Shown here: positions 1-9,173 of the stretch, piece after piece
Layout of the letters: each line of letters starts with the position of its first letter
Numbering within the stretch: position 1 is the stretch's first letter
Source: Bacteroidetes bacterium UBA1941
GTDB taxonomy: Bacteria > Bacteroidota > Bacteroidia > Chitinophagales > LD1
DNA: 64,000 nucleotides
Direction: 5' to 3'
Assembly: GCA_002336805.1 (NCBI GenBank)
Contig: DDEZ01000012.1
Coordinates: 133,592-197,591, forward strand
Notes under the pieces: generated by a model
What the model saw: the letters and a program-made list of their open reading frames with translations, nothing else
Told to the model about the DNA's origin: nothing
Databases searched by the model: none
Program-made: the position numbers and the translations under genes

Positions 1-261
1 TACCAGATCAGACTGAGAGATGTCTGTGACGTACATCTGCGTGCGCACCACATCTGCCATACTACCTCCGGCCTCCGTGAGCGCCAGCTCTATCTTGCGG
101 AGTATAAACATCGTTTGCTCGTAAATATTGCCCTCTCCTACCACCTGGTCTCCATCTACCGCTGTGGTGCCTGCCACCTCTATTATATTGCCCACCCTGA
201 CGGCACGGGAGTAGCCAAAGCGGTCTTCCCATACAGTACCGGAGGAGATATTGCGGCGCAT
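1..261 (-). CDS. RidA/YjgF-family protein, 3' part outside the window
   Basis: The 87 visible N-terminal residues match the Rid (YjgF/YER057c/UK114) family. This branch begins RNISSGTVWEDRFGYSRAV and carries the VAGTTAVDG strand. Rid proteins are small trimers; RidA itself hydrolyses reactive enamine/imine intermediates of PLP enzymes, but this divergent subgroup has no firm substrate. The ATG lies three bases after the stop of the upstream PNP gene, so it is probably the last or a late gene of the lpxK-PNP operon. The C-terminal part, which would carry the conserved Arg/Glu pocket residues, is outside the window, so activity cannot be judged. Confidence 0.85.
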   Translation of the reverse strand, partial: MRRNISSGTVWEDRFGYSRAVRVGNIIEVAGTTAVDGDQVVGEGNIYEQTMFILRKIELALTEAGGSMADVVRTQMYVTDISQSDLV

Positions 262-264
262 ATT

Positions 265-1089
265 TTAGATTTTTTTGAGAAGCTCGACGATCACTTTGGT
301 CATCTTGGGCTCAGCGGCAGAGGCCTTCTCCAGTACAAAGGCGTGTGATACATGGTCAGCCTTGTCAAAAGGATAGCCAATATCACTGATCACTGAGATG
401 GCAAAACACCTCATATCCATATGACGCGCTACCACTACCTCCGGCGTAGTACTCATGCCTACTGCATCACCACCTATCAGTGCAAAGTATTTGTACTCTG
501 ACGGCGTCTCAAAGGTAGGCCCCTGCACTCCTACATATACGCCGGTGTGACAGGCTATGTCATTCTCCTGTGCGATGGCCATACCCATCTGCACCAGTGC
601 CGGATCATAGGCATCATTCATATTAGGGAAGCGTGGGCCGAGTTGCTCGTTATTGCGGCCGCGCAGCGGGTGCTCGGGCTGCAGGTAGATGTGATCGCGC
701 AGTATCATCAGGTCTCCTACTTCAAAATTGCCATTGACACCACCGGATGCATTAGATATCAGGAGCGTGTGTACGCCTATAAATTTCATGACGCGGATCG
801 GGAAAGTCACCTCTTGCATAGAGTATCCCTCATAGTAGTGGAAGCGGCCGCTCATGCAGACCACATTTTTGCCGCCCAGGGAGCCGAATATAAGGCTACC
901 CTTGTGCCCCTCTACTGTAGATACCGGAAAGCCCGGTATATCACTATACGATATCTGATGGTGTACCTCCATCTGGGCGGTGAGATTGCCCAGGCCGCTG
1001 CCCAGTATCACTCCGTAGCCGTATTCTCCTGTCACTTTTGATTTCAGATAGTCTGCACTTGCAGTAATCTTGCCGATCAGATCGCTCAT
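265..1089 (-). CDS. punA: Purine nucleoside phosphorylase, trimeric class I
   Basis: It catalyses phosphorolysis of purine (deoxy)nucleosides to base and (deoxy)ribose-1-phosphate in the cytoplasmic salvage pathway. The 274 residues fit the trimeric PNP/MTAP family. The phosphate-site GSGLG is at 30-34, GHKG at 61-64, RFHYYEG at 82-88, SNASGG at 112-117, and GMSTTPE at 211-217. The residue matching human PNP Asn243 is Asp236 (ISVISDIG), a position that affects 6-oxo versus 6-amino purine preference, so the substrate may not be limited to inosine and guanosine. The ATG directly follows the lpxK stop codon, and ridA starts three bases after this gene, which indicates one transcript. The symbol is by family analogy. 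Confidence 0.93.
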   Translation of the reverse strand: MSDLIGKITASADYLKSKVTGEYGYGVILGSGLGNLTAQMEVHHQISYSDIPGFPVSTVEGHKGSLIFGSLGGKNVVCMSGRFHYYEGYSMQEVTFPIRVMKFIGVHTLLISNASGGVNGNFEVGDLMILRDHIYLQPEHPLRGRNNEQLGPRFPNMNDAYDPALVQMGMAIAQENDIACHTGVYVGVQGPTFETPSEYKYFALIGGDAVGMSTTPEVVVARHMDMRCFAISVISDIGYPFDKADHVSHAFVLEKASAAEPKMTKVIVELLKKI

Positions 1090-2199
1090 CTATGCTATTG
1101 TATGGTTTATTTGTTGATCAATGTTCTTGCCACGGGTGATCTCTATGTACCTGATGATGTCGGCGTCAAAGCTCGCTGCATCATCACCCGCAAAGGCGAC
1201 CCGTATAGGCTGCACAAATATTGGGATATTATTTTCCAAAAACCAAGAGCGGAATGGCCACAGCCTTACTGCATCCTTTTCGGTTGTAATGATGACTTTG
1301 CGGTCCGACTGGATATTGCGATACGTATCACGTATGCGCTCGAGGTCATACACGTCATATGTATGGTGATCCTTGAAGGTACTGAGGTATACCTTGCCGG
1401 CAATCTGCTCCAGGTGATGGGCTAGTTTCTCATGGCTGGCTATGCCCGTGACGAGGACTACGTCCTGCTGGCGTAGATCCACCGGCACCTGCATCTGCTC
1501 CGTGCGGAATAAGGGATAGAGAGGCCCATACTCTATATAGGAGAAATAGACATGCTGATATGCAAAAGGACTGATCTCTGAAATGATACGCTGGCGGTCT
1601 GCTGCGGTGATGGAGGGCGGACACTTGGTCACTATGATGATATCTGCCCTATGATAGTGCGACCTCCCCTCACGTAGCCAGCCCTGCGGCAGCGGATGGT
1701 CACGCCAGAAGGGGGCATCATACTCAGTGAGCAATACTGATAGTCCCGGCCTGATGCGCCTGTGCTGATAGGCATCATCCAGTAGGATCACATCCAGTGC
1801 CGGGTGTGCTGCCACCATACGGGGTATGCCTATGACACGCTCCTCTGCCACGGTCACCAGCACATCGGGATGCTTGACATGAAAAAGCATAGGCTCATCT
1901 CCCACTGCTGCTGCTGTAGCCGCTTGATCCGCTATGAGAAAACCGTGCGACTTGCGTCCATAGCCTCTGCTCAGGGTACCTATCTGGTAGCGATACTTCA
2001 GCAGTTGGATCAGGTACTCTATATGTGGGGATTTGCCTGTGCCACCTACTGACATATTGCCTACTGCTATGACCGGCAGCTCAAAGGAGGCTGCCTTGAG
2101 TATCTTGCTATCAAAAAGATAGTTTCTGAGATCAGTGATGAGCTGATACAGGCGCGCCAGGGGCCAGAGGAGGATATGAGATAGACGGCTGATAGGTAT
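1090..2199 (-). CDS. lpxK: Tetraacyldisaccharide 4'-kinase (LpxK), apparently without a standard start codon
   Basis: LpxK phosphorylates the 4' position of the lipid A disaccharide at the inner membrane. The P-loop SVGGTGKS, the LSRGYGRKSHGF segment and DDAYQHRRI are typical. The first ATG, at 2055, lies inside the P-loop strand and would remove the family's N-terminal membrane-associated helix. Upstream in frame the sequence stays open for 48 codons to a TAA at 2203-2205 and encodes the expected N-terminus (LARLYQLITDLRNYLFDSKI, then LPVIAVGNM). No ATG, GTG or TTG lies in that stretch. I place the start at the ATA at 2199; ATC or CTG codons just downstream are alternatives, and a sequence error is possible. 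The first gene of the lpxK-PNP-ridA operon. Confidence 0.88.
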   Translation of the reverse strand: MPISRLSHILLWPLARLYQLITDLRNYLFDSKILKAASFELPVIAVGNMSVGGTGKSPHIEYLIQLLKYRYQIGTLSRGYGRKSHGFLIADQAATAAAVGDEPMLFHVKHPDVLVTVAEERVIGIPRMVAAHPALDVILLDDAYQHRRIRPGLSVLLTEYDAPFWRDHPLPQGWLREGRSHYHRADIIIVTKCPPSITAADRQRIISEISPFAYQHVYFSYIEYGPLYPLFRTEQMQVPVDLRQQDVVLVTGIASHEKLAHHLEQIAGKVYLSTFKDHHTYDVYDLERIRDTYRNIQSDRKVIITTEKDAVRLWPFRSWFLENNIPIFVQPIRVAFAGDDAASFDADIIRYIEITRGKNIDQQINHTIA

Positions 2200-2270
2200 G
2201 TCTTAGCTGGTCAAATCTATAATAAACTGCGCCAAAGTACCTCGCTGCCGACTTTTACAGAGATGTGCAT

Positions 2271-2278
2271 TATTTTTG
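2271..2278 (+). promoter_or_regulatory. Bacteroidota-type -7 box for thyA
   Basis: TATTTTTG is an exact TAnnTTTG match 49 bases before the GTG start of thyA. A second, imperfect copy (TACTTTGG) is at 2303-2310, and a mirror copy on the minus strand at 2232-2239 could serve lpxK. The -33 element is not clear. Confidence 0.5.
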
Positions 2279-2326
2279 GACGGTCATAGGACCTGATTTG
2301 GGTACTTTGGTCAAAAATAATCACTC

Positions 2327-3235
2327 GTGCAGCAGTATCTCGATCTCCTCCGCCGTATCATGGACAAGGGCGTCTATAAATCTGACCGTACCGGCACAGG
2401 TACGTACAGCTGTTTTGGCGATCAGATACGGTTTGACCTGTCGGAGGGCTTCCCCCTGGTCACTACCAAGAAGATCTATACCAAGGCTGTGATACATGAG
2501 CTGCTGTGGTTTCTGAAGGGCGAGTCAAACATTCGCTACCTGTGCCAGCATGGCGTCAGGATCTGGGATGACTGGCCATACGCCAAATACAAAGCCAGCA
2601 GTGAATTCGGCGGAGAGAATATCAAGGAATTTGCAGCCAAAGTAGCTGCTGACGAAAGCTTTGCTGCAAGGTGGGGTGAGCTGGGCCCGGTATATGGTGT
2701 GCAGTGGCGCTCCTGGCCGGCCGGAGATGGCCGTACTATAGACCAGATCACTCAGCTGATAGAGCAGATCAAAAAAAATCCGGACTCACGCCGGCTCATC
2801 ATCAGTGCATGGAATGTGCCCTATATAGACCAGATGGCACTTCCACCATGCCATACTATGTTTCAGTTTTACGTAGCGCCGCCGGACGCTGCAAAAGGTG
2901 AAACAAAAGGCAAACTAAGCTGCCAGCTGTATCAGCGCAGCGCAGACGTATTCCTGGGTGTACCCTTTAATATAGCCTCCTATGCTCTGCTCACCATGAT
3001 GATAGCGCAGGTATGTGACCTGGGCGTGGGCGATTTCGTTCACACCTTTGGAGATGTGCACCTGTATAGCAATCATGTGGAGCAGGCCAAGCTGCAGCTC
3101 TCACGCAGTACCCGTCCCCTGCCTCAGATGAAACTCAATACTGCAGTCAGCAATATCTTCGATTTCAAATACGATGACTTTGAGCTGGTGAACTATGACC
3201 CGCACCCTACCATAGCAGCAGAGGTGGCGGTATAA
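2327..3235 (+). CDS. thyA: Thymidylate synthase
   Basis: It converts dUMP to dTMP with methylenetetrahydrofolate. The catalytic cysteine is C175 in [13 protein letters not shown], with the phosphate-binding SDRTGTGT at 19-26, RRLIISAWN at 155-163, and [12 protein letters not shown] and [12 protein letters not shown] further on. At 302 residues it is longer than the 264-residue E. coli enzyme. The extra length is an insert at about 85-120, as in other long-form ThyA proteins, and a small loop after the catalytic strand ([12 protein letters not shown]). GTG at 2327 gives the family-typical MQQYLDLL start. It is divergent from lpxK, with a 127-bp shared promoter region. Confidence 0.97.
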   Translation: MQQYLDLLRRIMDKGVYKSDRTGTGTYSCFGDQIRFDLSEGFPLVTTKKIYTKAVIHELLWFLKGESNIRYLCQHGVRIWDDWPYAKYKASSEFGGENIKEFAAKVAADESFAARWGELGPVYGVQWRSWPAGDGRTIDQITQLIEQIKKNPDSRRLIISAWNVPYIDQMALPPCHTMFQFYVAPPDAAKGETKGKLSCQLYQRSADVFLGVPFNIASYALLTMMIAQVCDLGVGDFVHTFGDVHLYSNHVEQAKLQLSRSTRPLPQMKLNTAVSNIFDFKYDDFELVNYDPHPTIAAEVAV

Positions 3236-3259
3236 CATCCCAATGGCGACCCACCTCTC

Positions 3260-4759
3260 CTATCGGGAGATGGATATGTGTGTCGTATAGATCTTGCCTT
3301 TTGATTCGGCCTTCAGTATATAAATCCCTTCTGCCAGACGGGATACATTGATGCTTCCCTCTTCCACGGCATAGCGCTCTATTACGCGGCCGCTCAGGTC
3401 AGAGACAGTGACGACTGCATCGCTCAAAGACTGGCCACCAGCAGCTATATGAAGCACCGATGATGCGGGTACGGGATATAACTGCAGTTCGTCCACTGCT
3501 ATATCACTGATACCTACCGCGTAGGTTACCCTCACTGAGTCCGAGATCGTGCAGCCATTGGCATCTGTCACTACTACTGTGTAGCTATCAGCTGTGAGGC
3601 CGGTGGCTATGGCTGTAGTCTGCCCCGATGGCGTCCATAGATAGGTGAAAGGGCTAGTGCCGCCATTGACTATAGCCGTGGCTGTACCTGTATTGACGAT
3701 GGTGGTAGTAGATGACAAAGACAATACTAGTGCAGGTGGCTGGCTGACCTGCGTAGTGGCAGATATGGTGCAGCCATTGGCGTCTGTCACTGTGACCGAG
3801 TAGGTGCCTGCGGGGAGCGCAGATGCGAGCTGAGTATGCTGTACCGGCGTGGTGCTCCATGCATAGACATATGCCGGTGTGCCTCCGCGCGGATAGATGG
3901 CAGCATGGCCAGATGGACTACCAAAACAAGAAGCATTGGCATGCGTGAGAGAGTCCAGCAGCAGCTGAAACTGCGGCGCCAGAACGGTATCTGTGAGTGT
4001 GGCGGTAGCGCCCAGCGAATCTGTGACAGTGACAGTATATATGCCGGGTGCCAGATGTGATATAGACAGCGTGCTATCTCCTGTACTCCACGCATAGCTG
4101 TATGGCGGCGTAGCGCCGCTGGCAGAGACTGCGATAGCACCTGTGCTATCGCCGCGGCAGCTATCATTGACCACTACGGAATGTAATACAGGAGGGGTGA
4201 GGAAGGTATCCCTCACTGCAAAGGAGTCCATCTGCAGCAGCCAGCTATTGCCGGTCGTATTATAGGTCACGATCCGAAATTTGCCCGGTATACCATTGGC
4301 AAATGCCGGTGCAGGCACCACCACCTTGATATAGTTGCTATCTGCATTCTGATGAGAGCTATTGATAGTATATTGTAGAAAGGGAAACAAAAATCCGGTA
4401 TCAGCCACATATATCTCCGCCCGGTCACTGCTGGTCAGGATATATCTCGTAGCGACTCCACCCACGTATTTGATCACACGAAAGTAAAAGCTGGCAGCAG
4501 TGTGAAGGGTCAATGGGCCTATGGCCGGACTGGTAATAGTGTCATTGCCTGCTGCGTTCATTTGAACTTCGGCACAGTTGCCCGCCATGCCATGTGGCGT
4601 GACCAGCACGTGCGAGGTGGCCCTGAGGCCTCCGTTGCCATTGAGCGGCTGGCCGGCAGTATATGTATCAAAAGCATCATAATAAGGGAATACCTGCGCC
4701 GTAGCCGTAGCAGACCAGCATATAAGGGCAACAAATAGCGGAATAAATATCTTTCTCAT
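3260..4759 (-). CDS. Secreted SprB-repeat protein with T9SS type A sorting domain
   Basis: An exported protein of about 499 residues. The chosen ATG at 4759 gives a clean signal peptide (MRKIFIPLFVALICWSATATAQ); an earlier in-frame start would overlap the neighbour. Residues to about 190 look like a jelly-roll-type domain with an FDTYTAG motif. Then come three SprB-type repeats of about 65-75 residues, each with a [ND]-x-C-x-G core, a Y-x-Y-x-WS/WT strand and a YTVTVTDxxGCT ending. The C-terminal about 75 residues (LYPVPASSVLHI to THISISR) are a T9SS type A sorting domain, so it should be carried across the outer membrane and anchored or released. Cargo function is unknown. Last gene of a minus-strand run. 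Confidence 0.9.
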   Translation of the reverse strand: MRKIFIPLFVALICWSATATAQVFPYYDAFDTYTAGQPLNGNGGLRATSHVLVTPHGMAGNCAEVQMNAAGNDTITSPAIGPLTLHTAASFYFRVIKYVGGVATRYILTSSDRAEIYVADTGFLFPFLQYTINSSHQNADSNYIKVVVPAPAFANGIPGKFRIVTYNTTGNSWLLQMDSFAVRDTFLTPPVLHSVVVNDSCRGDSTGAIAVSASGATPPYSYAWSTGDSTLSISHLAPGIYTVTVTDSLGATATLTDTVLAPQFQLLLDSLTHANASCFGSPSGHAAIYPRGGTPAYVYAWSTTPVQHTQLASALPAGTYSVTVTDANGCTISATTQVSQPPALVLSLSSTTTIVNTGTATAIVNGGTSPFTYLWTPSGQTTAIATGLTADSYTVVVTDANGCTISDSVRVTYAVGISDIAVDELQLYPVPASSVLHIAAGGQSLSDAVVTVSDLSGRVIERYAVEEGSINVSRLAEGIYILKAESKGKIYTTHISISR

Positions 4760-4793
4760 AATGGGGGTTTGTATGATAGATAGACAGGTCAGT

Positions 4794-5378
4794 TTACCTG
4801 ATCTCAAAATGGGAATAAACTTTTTTGACATAATCGGTCAGGGCCGAAGAGCGCTCTACATCATAGCCGGGATCCTTGTACTGGAATGTAACTGCCAGGA
4901 TATAGGTCTCGTCCGTCTTGTCCGAATACACGATCAGAAAGTACCTGCTGTAATTGCTCACTTTGCTACGGCGGTAGTAGCGCGTGTGTAGCAGGGTGCC
5001 TATCAGGCCACCCTGTATAGCAGCAGAGCTTGTGTCAAAATTGTATCCCGGCTCAGTGACCCTGTCATAAAAGCTGGAAAACTCAAGGGTACTCTGCTCG
5101 AGTGCCTGTGCCTCCTTGTGCCCACTGAGATGAGAGATGGTATAGAAGCCGTACATAGGAGCACCATTCACTGTAGCGGGCAGGCCTACACCTGTGAAAT
5201 CAAACTTGTAATCTGTGCCTGAGCCCTCAGGTATTGATACACGCTTGTAGGCATCAGGTATGTTGATGATATACTTATTGGCTTCTACCTTCTGTATGGC
5301 ACTCCATATATCCTGGGCCAGGCAGCCTGCCACGGCACCGATAGTGAGGAATGTAGTCAGAAGTACATTTCTTTTCAT
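4794..5378 (-). CDS. Exported protein of unknown function
   Basis: A 194-residue protein with a KRN-type N-terminus and a hydrophobic segment ending VAGCLAQD. This fits either signal peptidase I cleavage after LAQ or a lipobox (VAGC) with lipidation at Cys18-19. The rest is soluble and mixed alpha/beta, with tyrosine-rich strands such as RYYRRSKVSNYSRYF and a C-terminal LTDYVKKVYSHFEIR. I do not recognise a family. It lies 34 bases upstream of the SprB-repeat gene on the same strand and 92 bases downstream of the methyltransferase gene, so co-transcription is possible. Confidence 0.75.
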   Translation of the reverse strand: MKRNVLLTTFLTIGAVAGCLAQDIWSAIQKVEANKYIINIPDAYKRVSIPEGSGTDYKFDFTGVGLPATVNGAPMYGFYTISHLSGHKEAQALEQSTLEFSSFYDRVTEPGYNFDTSSAAIQGGLIGTLLHTRYYRRSKVSNYSRYFLIVYSDKTDETYILAVTFQYKDPGYDVERSSALTDYVKKVYSHFEIR

Positions 5379-5470
5379 TTGCTTGCTGTTTCACTTTACA
5401 CCTAAACAATGATGCCAATACCAGGCATCCGGCCATAATATATGTTAAGCCGCCTGCTTAAAGATAGTGA

Positions 5471-6673
5471 TTAGTTTCTCCTCTGCAGCCTGCAAATGTA
5501 AAACCCGTCAAAGCCGGTTTGCGAAGGTGATATGCTCTGCTCGCCTATGATAGTAAAAGATGGATGATCCGCCACAAAGGCCTGTATCTGCTTTTCATTC
5601 TCAGACGGGAATATAGAGCAGGTGGCGTAAACCATCACACCTCCCGGACGTAACATAGCACTGTAGCGGCGGAGTATATCCTGCTGAGCTATGATGTACT
5701 GCTCCAGCAGGTCTGATGTGAGCTTCCACTTGGTATCAGGGTTGCGGCGTATCACGCCCATACCTGAGCAGGGTACATCCAGCAGTAGCCGGTCTGCAGA
5801 CTCACGCAGGGTGCTCTCCAGTCCATCCGTATAGGCAGTGGTGCGTATTATCTTTGCGTCGTTCCTTCTGGCCCGCGCCTCCAGCTCTTTGAGCTTATCC
5901 GGATAGATATCAATAGCGGTGATACGGCCTTTATTTTGCATCAGTGAGGCCAGATGAAGCGTTTTGCCACCGGCCCCGGCGCAGGCATCTATGACCATCA
6001 TACCCGGCTGCACATCCAGCGCAGGTGCCACCAGCTGAGAGGATATGTCCTGTATCTCAAACCAGCCACTCTTGTAGGCATAGGTAGTGCGCAGATTTTT
6101 GCGGCCGCTGATGATGATCGCATCCGGAGCCGCATCACTCAGCGTAAACGGTATCTGCTCCGACTGCAAGAAGTCTATGACCGTCTGCCTGGTAGCGCGT
6201 AGGTGATTTACCCGGATACATAGAGGTGCCTGATCATTCAGCGCATGTATCTCAGAGGCCCAGTGGCTGCCCAGCTCCTGCCCTCCTTTGGCGTCTAGCC
6301 AGTCGGGTAGTGACTCTGCGAGTGCGCGGTGCGAGTGCGCGGCCGCGAGGCGGGAGTGTACCGTAGCAGCATCCAGGCCGGCCCACTCGGGCCAGTCCGG
6401 CAGCTCATGCCCGGTGGTTATAAGGTATGCGCCCAATGCCATCCATATAGATGGAGCTGTATCCATATAGTCACCGCCGGCAGCATATCCATAGAGCCGC
6501 TGATAGCGTATGAGCGTGTAGATGTGATCTGCTATGAAATTGCGGTCACGGGCGCCCCATTTTTTATTGGACTGCAGGAGGGTGTCTATGGCGTATCCTG
6601 CATGTGCGCCCTGTATGAGTATCTGCTCCAGCCCTATCACTATGGCCTCACAGAGATTGCGATGTAGTCTCAA
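5471..6673 (-). CDS. RsmB/NOP2-family RNA cytosine-C5 methyltransferase
   Basis: A SAM-dependent m5C methyltransferase, probably acting on 16S rRNA. The N-terminal about 150 residues resemble the NusB/RsmB helical domain (DTLLQSNKKWGARDRNFIAD). Then come the SAM motif VIDACAGAGGKTLHLAS at about 229-245 and the two catalytic-cysteine motifs of the family, DVPCSGMGV near 300 and YATCSIFPSENE near 347. At 400 residues it is close to the usual RsmB length of about 430. Its start is eight bases after the stop of the upstream VCBS-repeat gene, so the two are probably co-transcribed although functionally unrelated. The exact rRNA target cannot be read from the sequence. Confidence 0.9.
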   Translation of the reverse strand: MRLHRNLCEAIVIGLEQILIQGAHAGYAIDTLLQSNKKWGARDRNFIADHIYTLIRYQRLYGYAAGGDYMDTAPSIWMALGAYLITTGHELPDWPEWAGLDAATVHSRLAAAHSHRALAESLPDWLDAKGGQELGSHWASEIHALNDQAPLCIRVNHLRATRQTVIDFLQSEQIPFTLSDAAPDAIIISGRKNLRTTYAYKSGWFEIQDISSQLVAPALDVQPGMMVIDACAGAGGKTLHLASLMQNKGRITAIDIYPDKLKELEARARRNDAKIIRTTAYTDGLESTLRESADRLLLDVPCSGMGVIRRNPDTKWKLTSDLLEQYIIAQQDILRRYSAMLRPGGVMVYATCSIFPSENEKQIQAFVADHPSFTIIGEQSISPSQTGFDGFYICRLQRRN

Positions 6674-6680
6674 TGATGAT

Positions 6681-8933
6681 TTACTTTATGATGATCACTT
6701 TCTGGTCGTATGTCCTGCCATGCGTATCTGCTGCATGGAGCACATAGGCGCCTGCCGGAAGGGCTGCGACGGATATCGTAGCCTCCTGATCGGCACCAGC
6801 CGCAATATCGGCATTTATCCTGTGACCGAGTACATCATAGAGCTGCACATACTCCAGGCGTGCATCACCATCTGCCAGGCGGCATATCACCCTATCACGG
6901 GCAGGATTGGGATATACCTGCAGGGTAGCCGTAGTCTGTACGGGCAGCTCCGCTATGGACGCAGTAGCACCATTGCCCCAGTATCCGTCTGAGAAGAGCA
7001 TCATGCCGCCACGTATATTGCCGGTCAGGTAATCCCTGTAGCCATCATGATTGATATCTGCTATGCTGATGGTGGAGCGCAGGCCGGCATTGACACCGAC
7101 CACATCCGAGTCGAGCAGGCGGAAAGTGCCGCGGCGCAGGCTATCCTGGTTTATAAGAAATTTGAAGGTGCGGCCGAGCTGCGAACCTGAATATAGCATC
7201 AGCTGGCCACCCTCCTGGCGCAGGGCCGGCGCAGCGAAACCAGGCAACAGCCCGATGTGGTAATCATATACACGCACACCACCAAAGAAATTATTGACCG
7301 AGTCACGGGAGAAGAGAGGATTGGTACGCGTGCCAAAATTCCAGTAGTACTGAATATTGTTGCTACGTGAGCCTATGACCAGATCCGGCAGGCTGTCACC
7401 ATTCACATCATAGATAAATGGAGCTGCATTTTGATTCACATTGATGTTAAACCAGTTTTGCTGCGTGAGAGATGGGAATCTGGCAGTGTCTGAGTTGGAG
7501 GTGTTTTTGAAAAAGTGTATCCTGCCGGTGTAGTCGCCTATCACCATATCTGTCTTGCCATCGCCATTCATATCGCCAAAAGCGGGAAAAAGGCCGGTCA
7601 CATTATAGGCACTCAAGCCATACCAGTCTGTGCTGACCTCATCGAAAACGGGCATCGTATCAGTACCGATATTGTGATATAGCGCGAGCGACGATTTAGA
7701 GGCGCCCGATGTCTGAAACCTGCCATAATTTCCCATGACGATATCCATGAGGCCATCTCCATCGTAGTCAAAGAATACAGGATGTGACTCTGTGCCCACG
7801 TCTACTATCTCGCGGGTAAAAGTTGTATCACCCATGTAGTGGTATTTTTCCAGCGAGTCATCAGCTATATTGTGATAATACTGTACCACCTTGACATCCT
7901 CAGACTGGCCAGGCTGGTAGGCATTGGAGGCAAAGGGGGATATGAACAGATCTTCAAAGCCGTCATTGTCGGCATCCAGGCCAAACGGGGCGGGGAAGAG
8001 AGGCAGATTGACTGACCTGTCGTACACAGGGAAAATAGAATCAGCGTAGGTAATGACCGCCGATGTGGTATCTCCGCGATTTTCCAGAAACTTCAGAGTA
8101 TTGCAAAATATATCTGCCAGCAGCAGGCTAAGTACCGGAGAGTTTCTCCGATAGTGTACGCCATATAGAGCCCCTCCCTGATGCCGGGCTACCTGCGCAT
8201 CCGAGTGCAGGACAAGCCCCCCCGATAAACACTGAGCGAGAGACACGCCACAGTCATTGGAGTTTTCTATGAAATAGCCCCAGCAGTTTGTGACCAGGTC
8301 AAAAACGAGCGAATCGCGATCCATCCCGCTCTCTACTGCCCTGTTCTTGTAAAAATTGAGTGTAGTACCACCTGCTATATCAGAGGCAAGGACGTCCAGG
8401 TCGCCATCATGGTCCACATCCTGCATGATGGGTATATTGTCCATAAATGTCCAGATATGATCCGGCAGCGGACCACCATAGGAATAATTCAAACGATCAT
8501 AAAGCTTGGTAAATCCGATGCCGGAGCCGGTGCGATAACCCTTGAAGACCATGATGTCACTGGTGGGACTGAGTGCAAAGATATCTCCTACTCCATCCCG
8601 GTTGTGGTCGCGTATCACTGCCCAGTCACGCAGCTCCCTTGGGAACATATTGTCATACTTTGGCGCATAGATGTATGAAAGGTGGCCGGCACTACCCGTA
8701 TTGATGAAAGCCTGGGCTTTCCAGCCTGCCTTGTCATAGACGAAGAGATCCATGAGGCCATCCTGATTGAGATCGATAGGGGAGAAAAGTGGATTATTCA
8801 ATCCGCCTACCCATGGGTTCTGCAGGGAGCGGCCGCCACGAAGTACTTTCACCCCCTCTATATGGTACTTCTGACCAGTAACAAGAAGTGGAAAAAGAAG
8901 GATCAAGAGTGCAATTCTACGCATGGTTTTCAT
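6681..8933 (-). CDS. Large FG-GAP/VCBS-repeat secreted protein with T9SS sorting domain
   Basis: A 750-residue exported protein. The signal peptide is within MKTMRRIALLILLFPLLVTGQ. The body holds at least six FG-GAP/VCBS-type units with D-x-[DN]-x-DG calcium-loop cores: DLNQDGLMDLFV, DHNRDGVGDIFA, DVDHDGDLDVLA, DADNDGFEDLFI, DYDGDGLMDIVM, DMNGDGKTDMVI, DVNGDSLPDLVI and DINHDGYRDYLT. These usually form an integrin-alpha-like beta-propeller. The C-terminal about 75 residues from LQVYPNPARDRVICRL to the end form a T9SS type A sorting domain. It is likely a surface or released protein of unknown ligand. It is the first gene of the run that continues into the RsmB-like gene. Confidence 0.92.
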   Translation of the reverse strand: MKTMRRIALLILLFPLLVTGQKYHIEGVKVLRGGRSLQNPWVGGLNNPLFSPIDLNQDGLMDLFVYDKAGWKAQAFINTGSAGHLSYIYAPKYDNMFPRELRDWAVIRDHNRDGVGDIFALSPTSDIMVFKGYRTGSGIGFTKLYDRLNYSYGGPLPDHIWTFMDNIPIMQDVDHDGDLDVLASDIAGGTTLNFYKNRAVESGMDRDSLVFDLVTNCWGYFIENSNDCGVSLAQCLSGGLVLHSDAQVARHQGGALYGVHYRRNSPVLSLLLADIFCNTLKFLENRGDTTSAVITYADSIFPVYDRSVNLPLFPAPFGLDADNDGFEDLFISPFASNAYQPGQSEDVKVVQYYHNIADDSLEKYHYMGDTTFTREIVDVGTESHPVFFDYDGDGLMDIVMGNYGRFQTSGASKSSLALYHNIGTDTMPVFDEVSTDWYGLSAYNVTGLFPAFGDMNGDGKTDMVIGDYTGRIHFFKNTSNSDTARFPSLTQQNWFNINVNQNAAPFIYDVNGDSLPDLVIGSRSNNIQYYWNFGTRTNPLFSRDSVNNFFGGVRVYDYHIGLLPGFAAPALRQEGGQLMLYSGSQLGRTFKFLINQDSLRRGTFRLLDSDVVGVNAGLRSTISIADINHDGYRDYLTGNIRGGMMLFSDGYWGNGATASIAELPVQTTATLQVYPNPARDRVICRLADGDARLEYVQLYDVLGHRINADIAAGADQEATISVAALPAGAYVLHAADTHGRTYDQKVIIIK

Positions 8934-9042
8934 TTTACTATAAGACTAGTGAATTTACGAAAAGTTGCGCGGAGCATGGTAGTTCTCGGTAAATAGGATG
9001 ATCTAGACTCCTTGACGAGTAAATATTGTTCCTAAAACAGAA

Positions 9043-9070
9043 AAGGCTGTGGGCTAATACCCACAGCCTT
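9043..9070 (-). terminator. Intrinsic terminator of the tRNA-Arg gene
   Basis: An 11-bp perfect stem (AAGGCTGTGGG with CCCACAGCCTT) and a 6-base loop are followed on the minus strand by TTTTCTGTTTT. It lies 11 bases after the 3' end of the tRNA and can serve only that gene. Confidence 0.85.
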
Positions 9071-9081
9071 AATCTAATATG

Positions 9082-9154
9082 TGATCCCGGTAGGAATCGA
9101 ACCTACGGCCGATTGATTAGAAATCAATTGCTCTATCCGCTGAGCTACGGGACC
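9082..9154 (-). tRNA. tRNA-Arg (anticodon UCU)
   Basis: A complete 73-nt cloverleaf. The acceptor stem is GGTCCCG with CGGGATC (one G-U pair) and discriminator A. The D arm starts GCTC and the anticodon stem is ATTGA/TCAAT around the loop TTTCTAA, giving anticodon TCT. The T arm is GTAGG-TTCGATT-CCTAC. CCA is not encoded. It reads AGA codons (and AGG by wobble). Confidence 0.97.
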
Positions 9155-9173
9155 AGCTATTTCTCAAGCGCGG

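Noticed and set aside
2055..2205. Frameshift in lpxK as the cause of the missing start
   Set aside because: The upstream frame is the same frame as the rest of the gene and encodes the expected N-terminus; no other frame offers a start either.
3500..4200. Tandem DNA repeats in the SprB-repeat gene
   Set aside because: The repeats are conserved only at protein level; the DNA of the units has diverged, so it is not a DNA repeat array or CRISPR.
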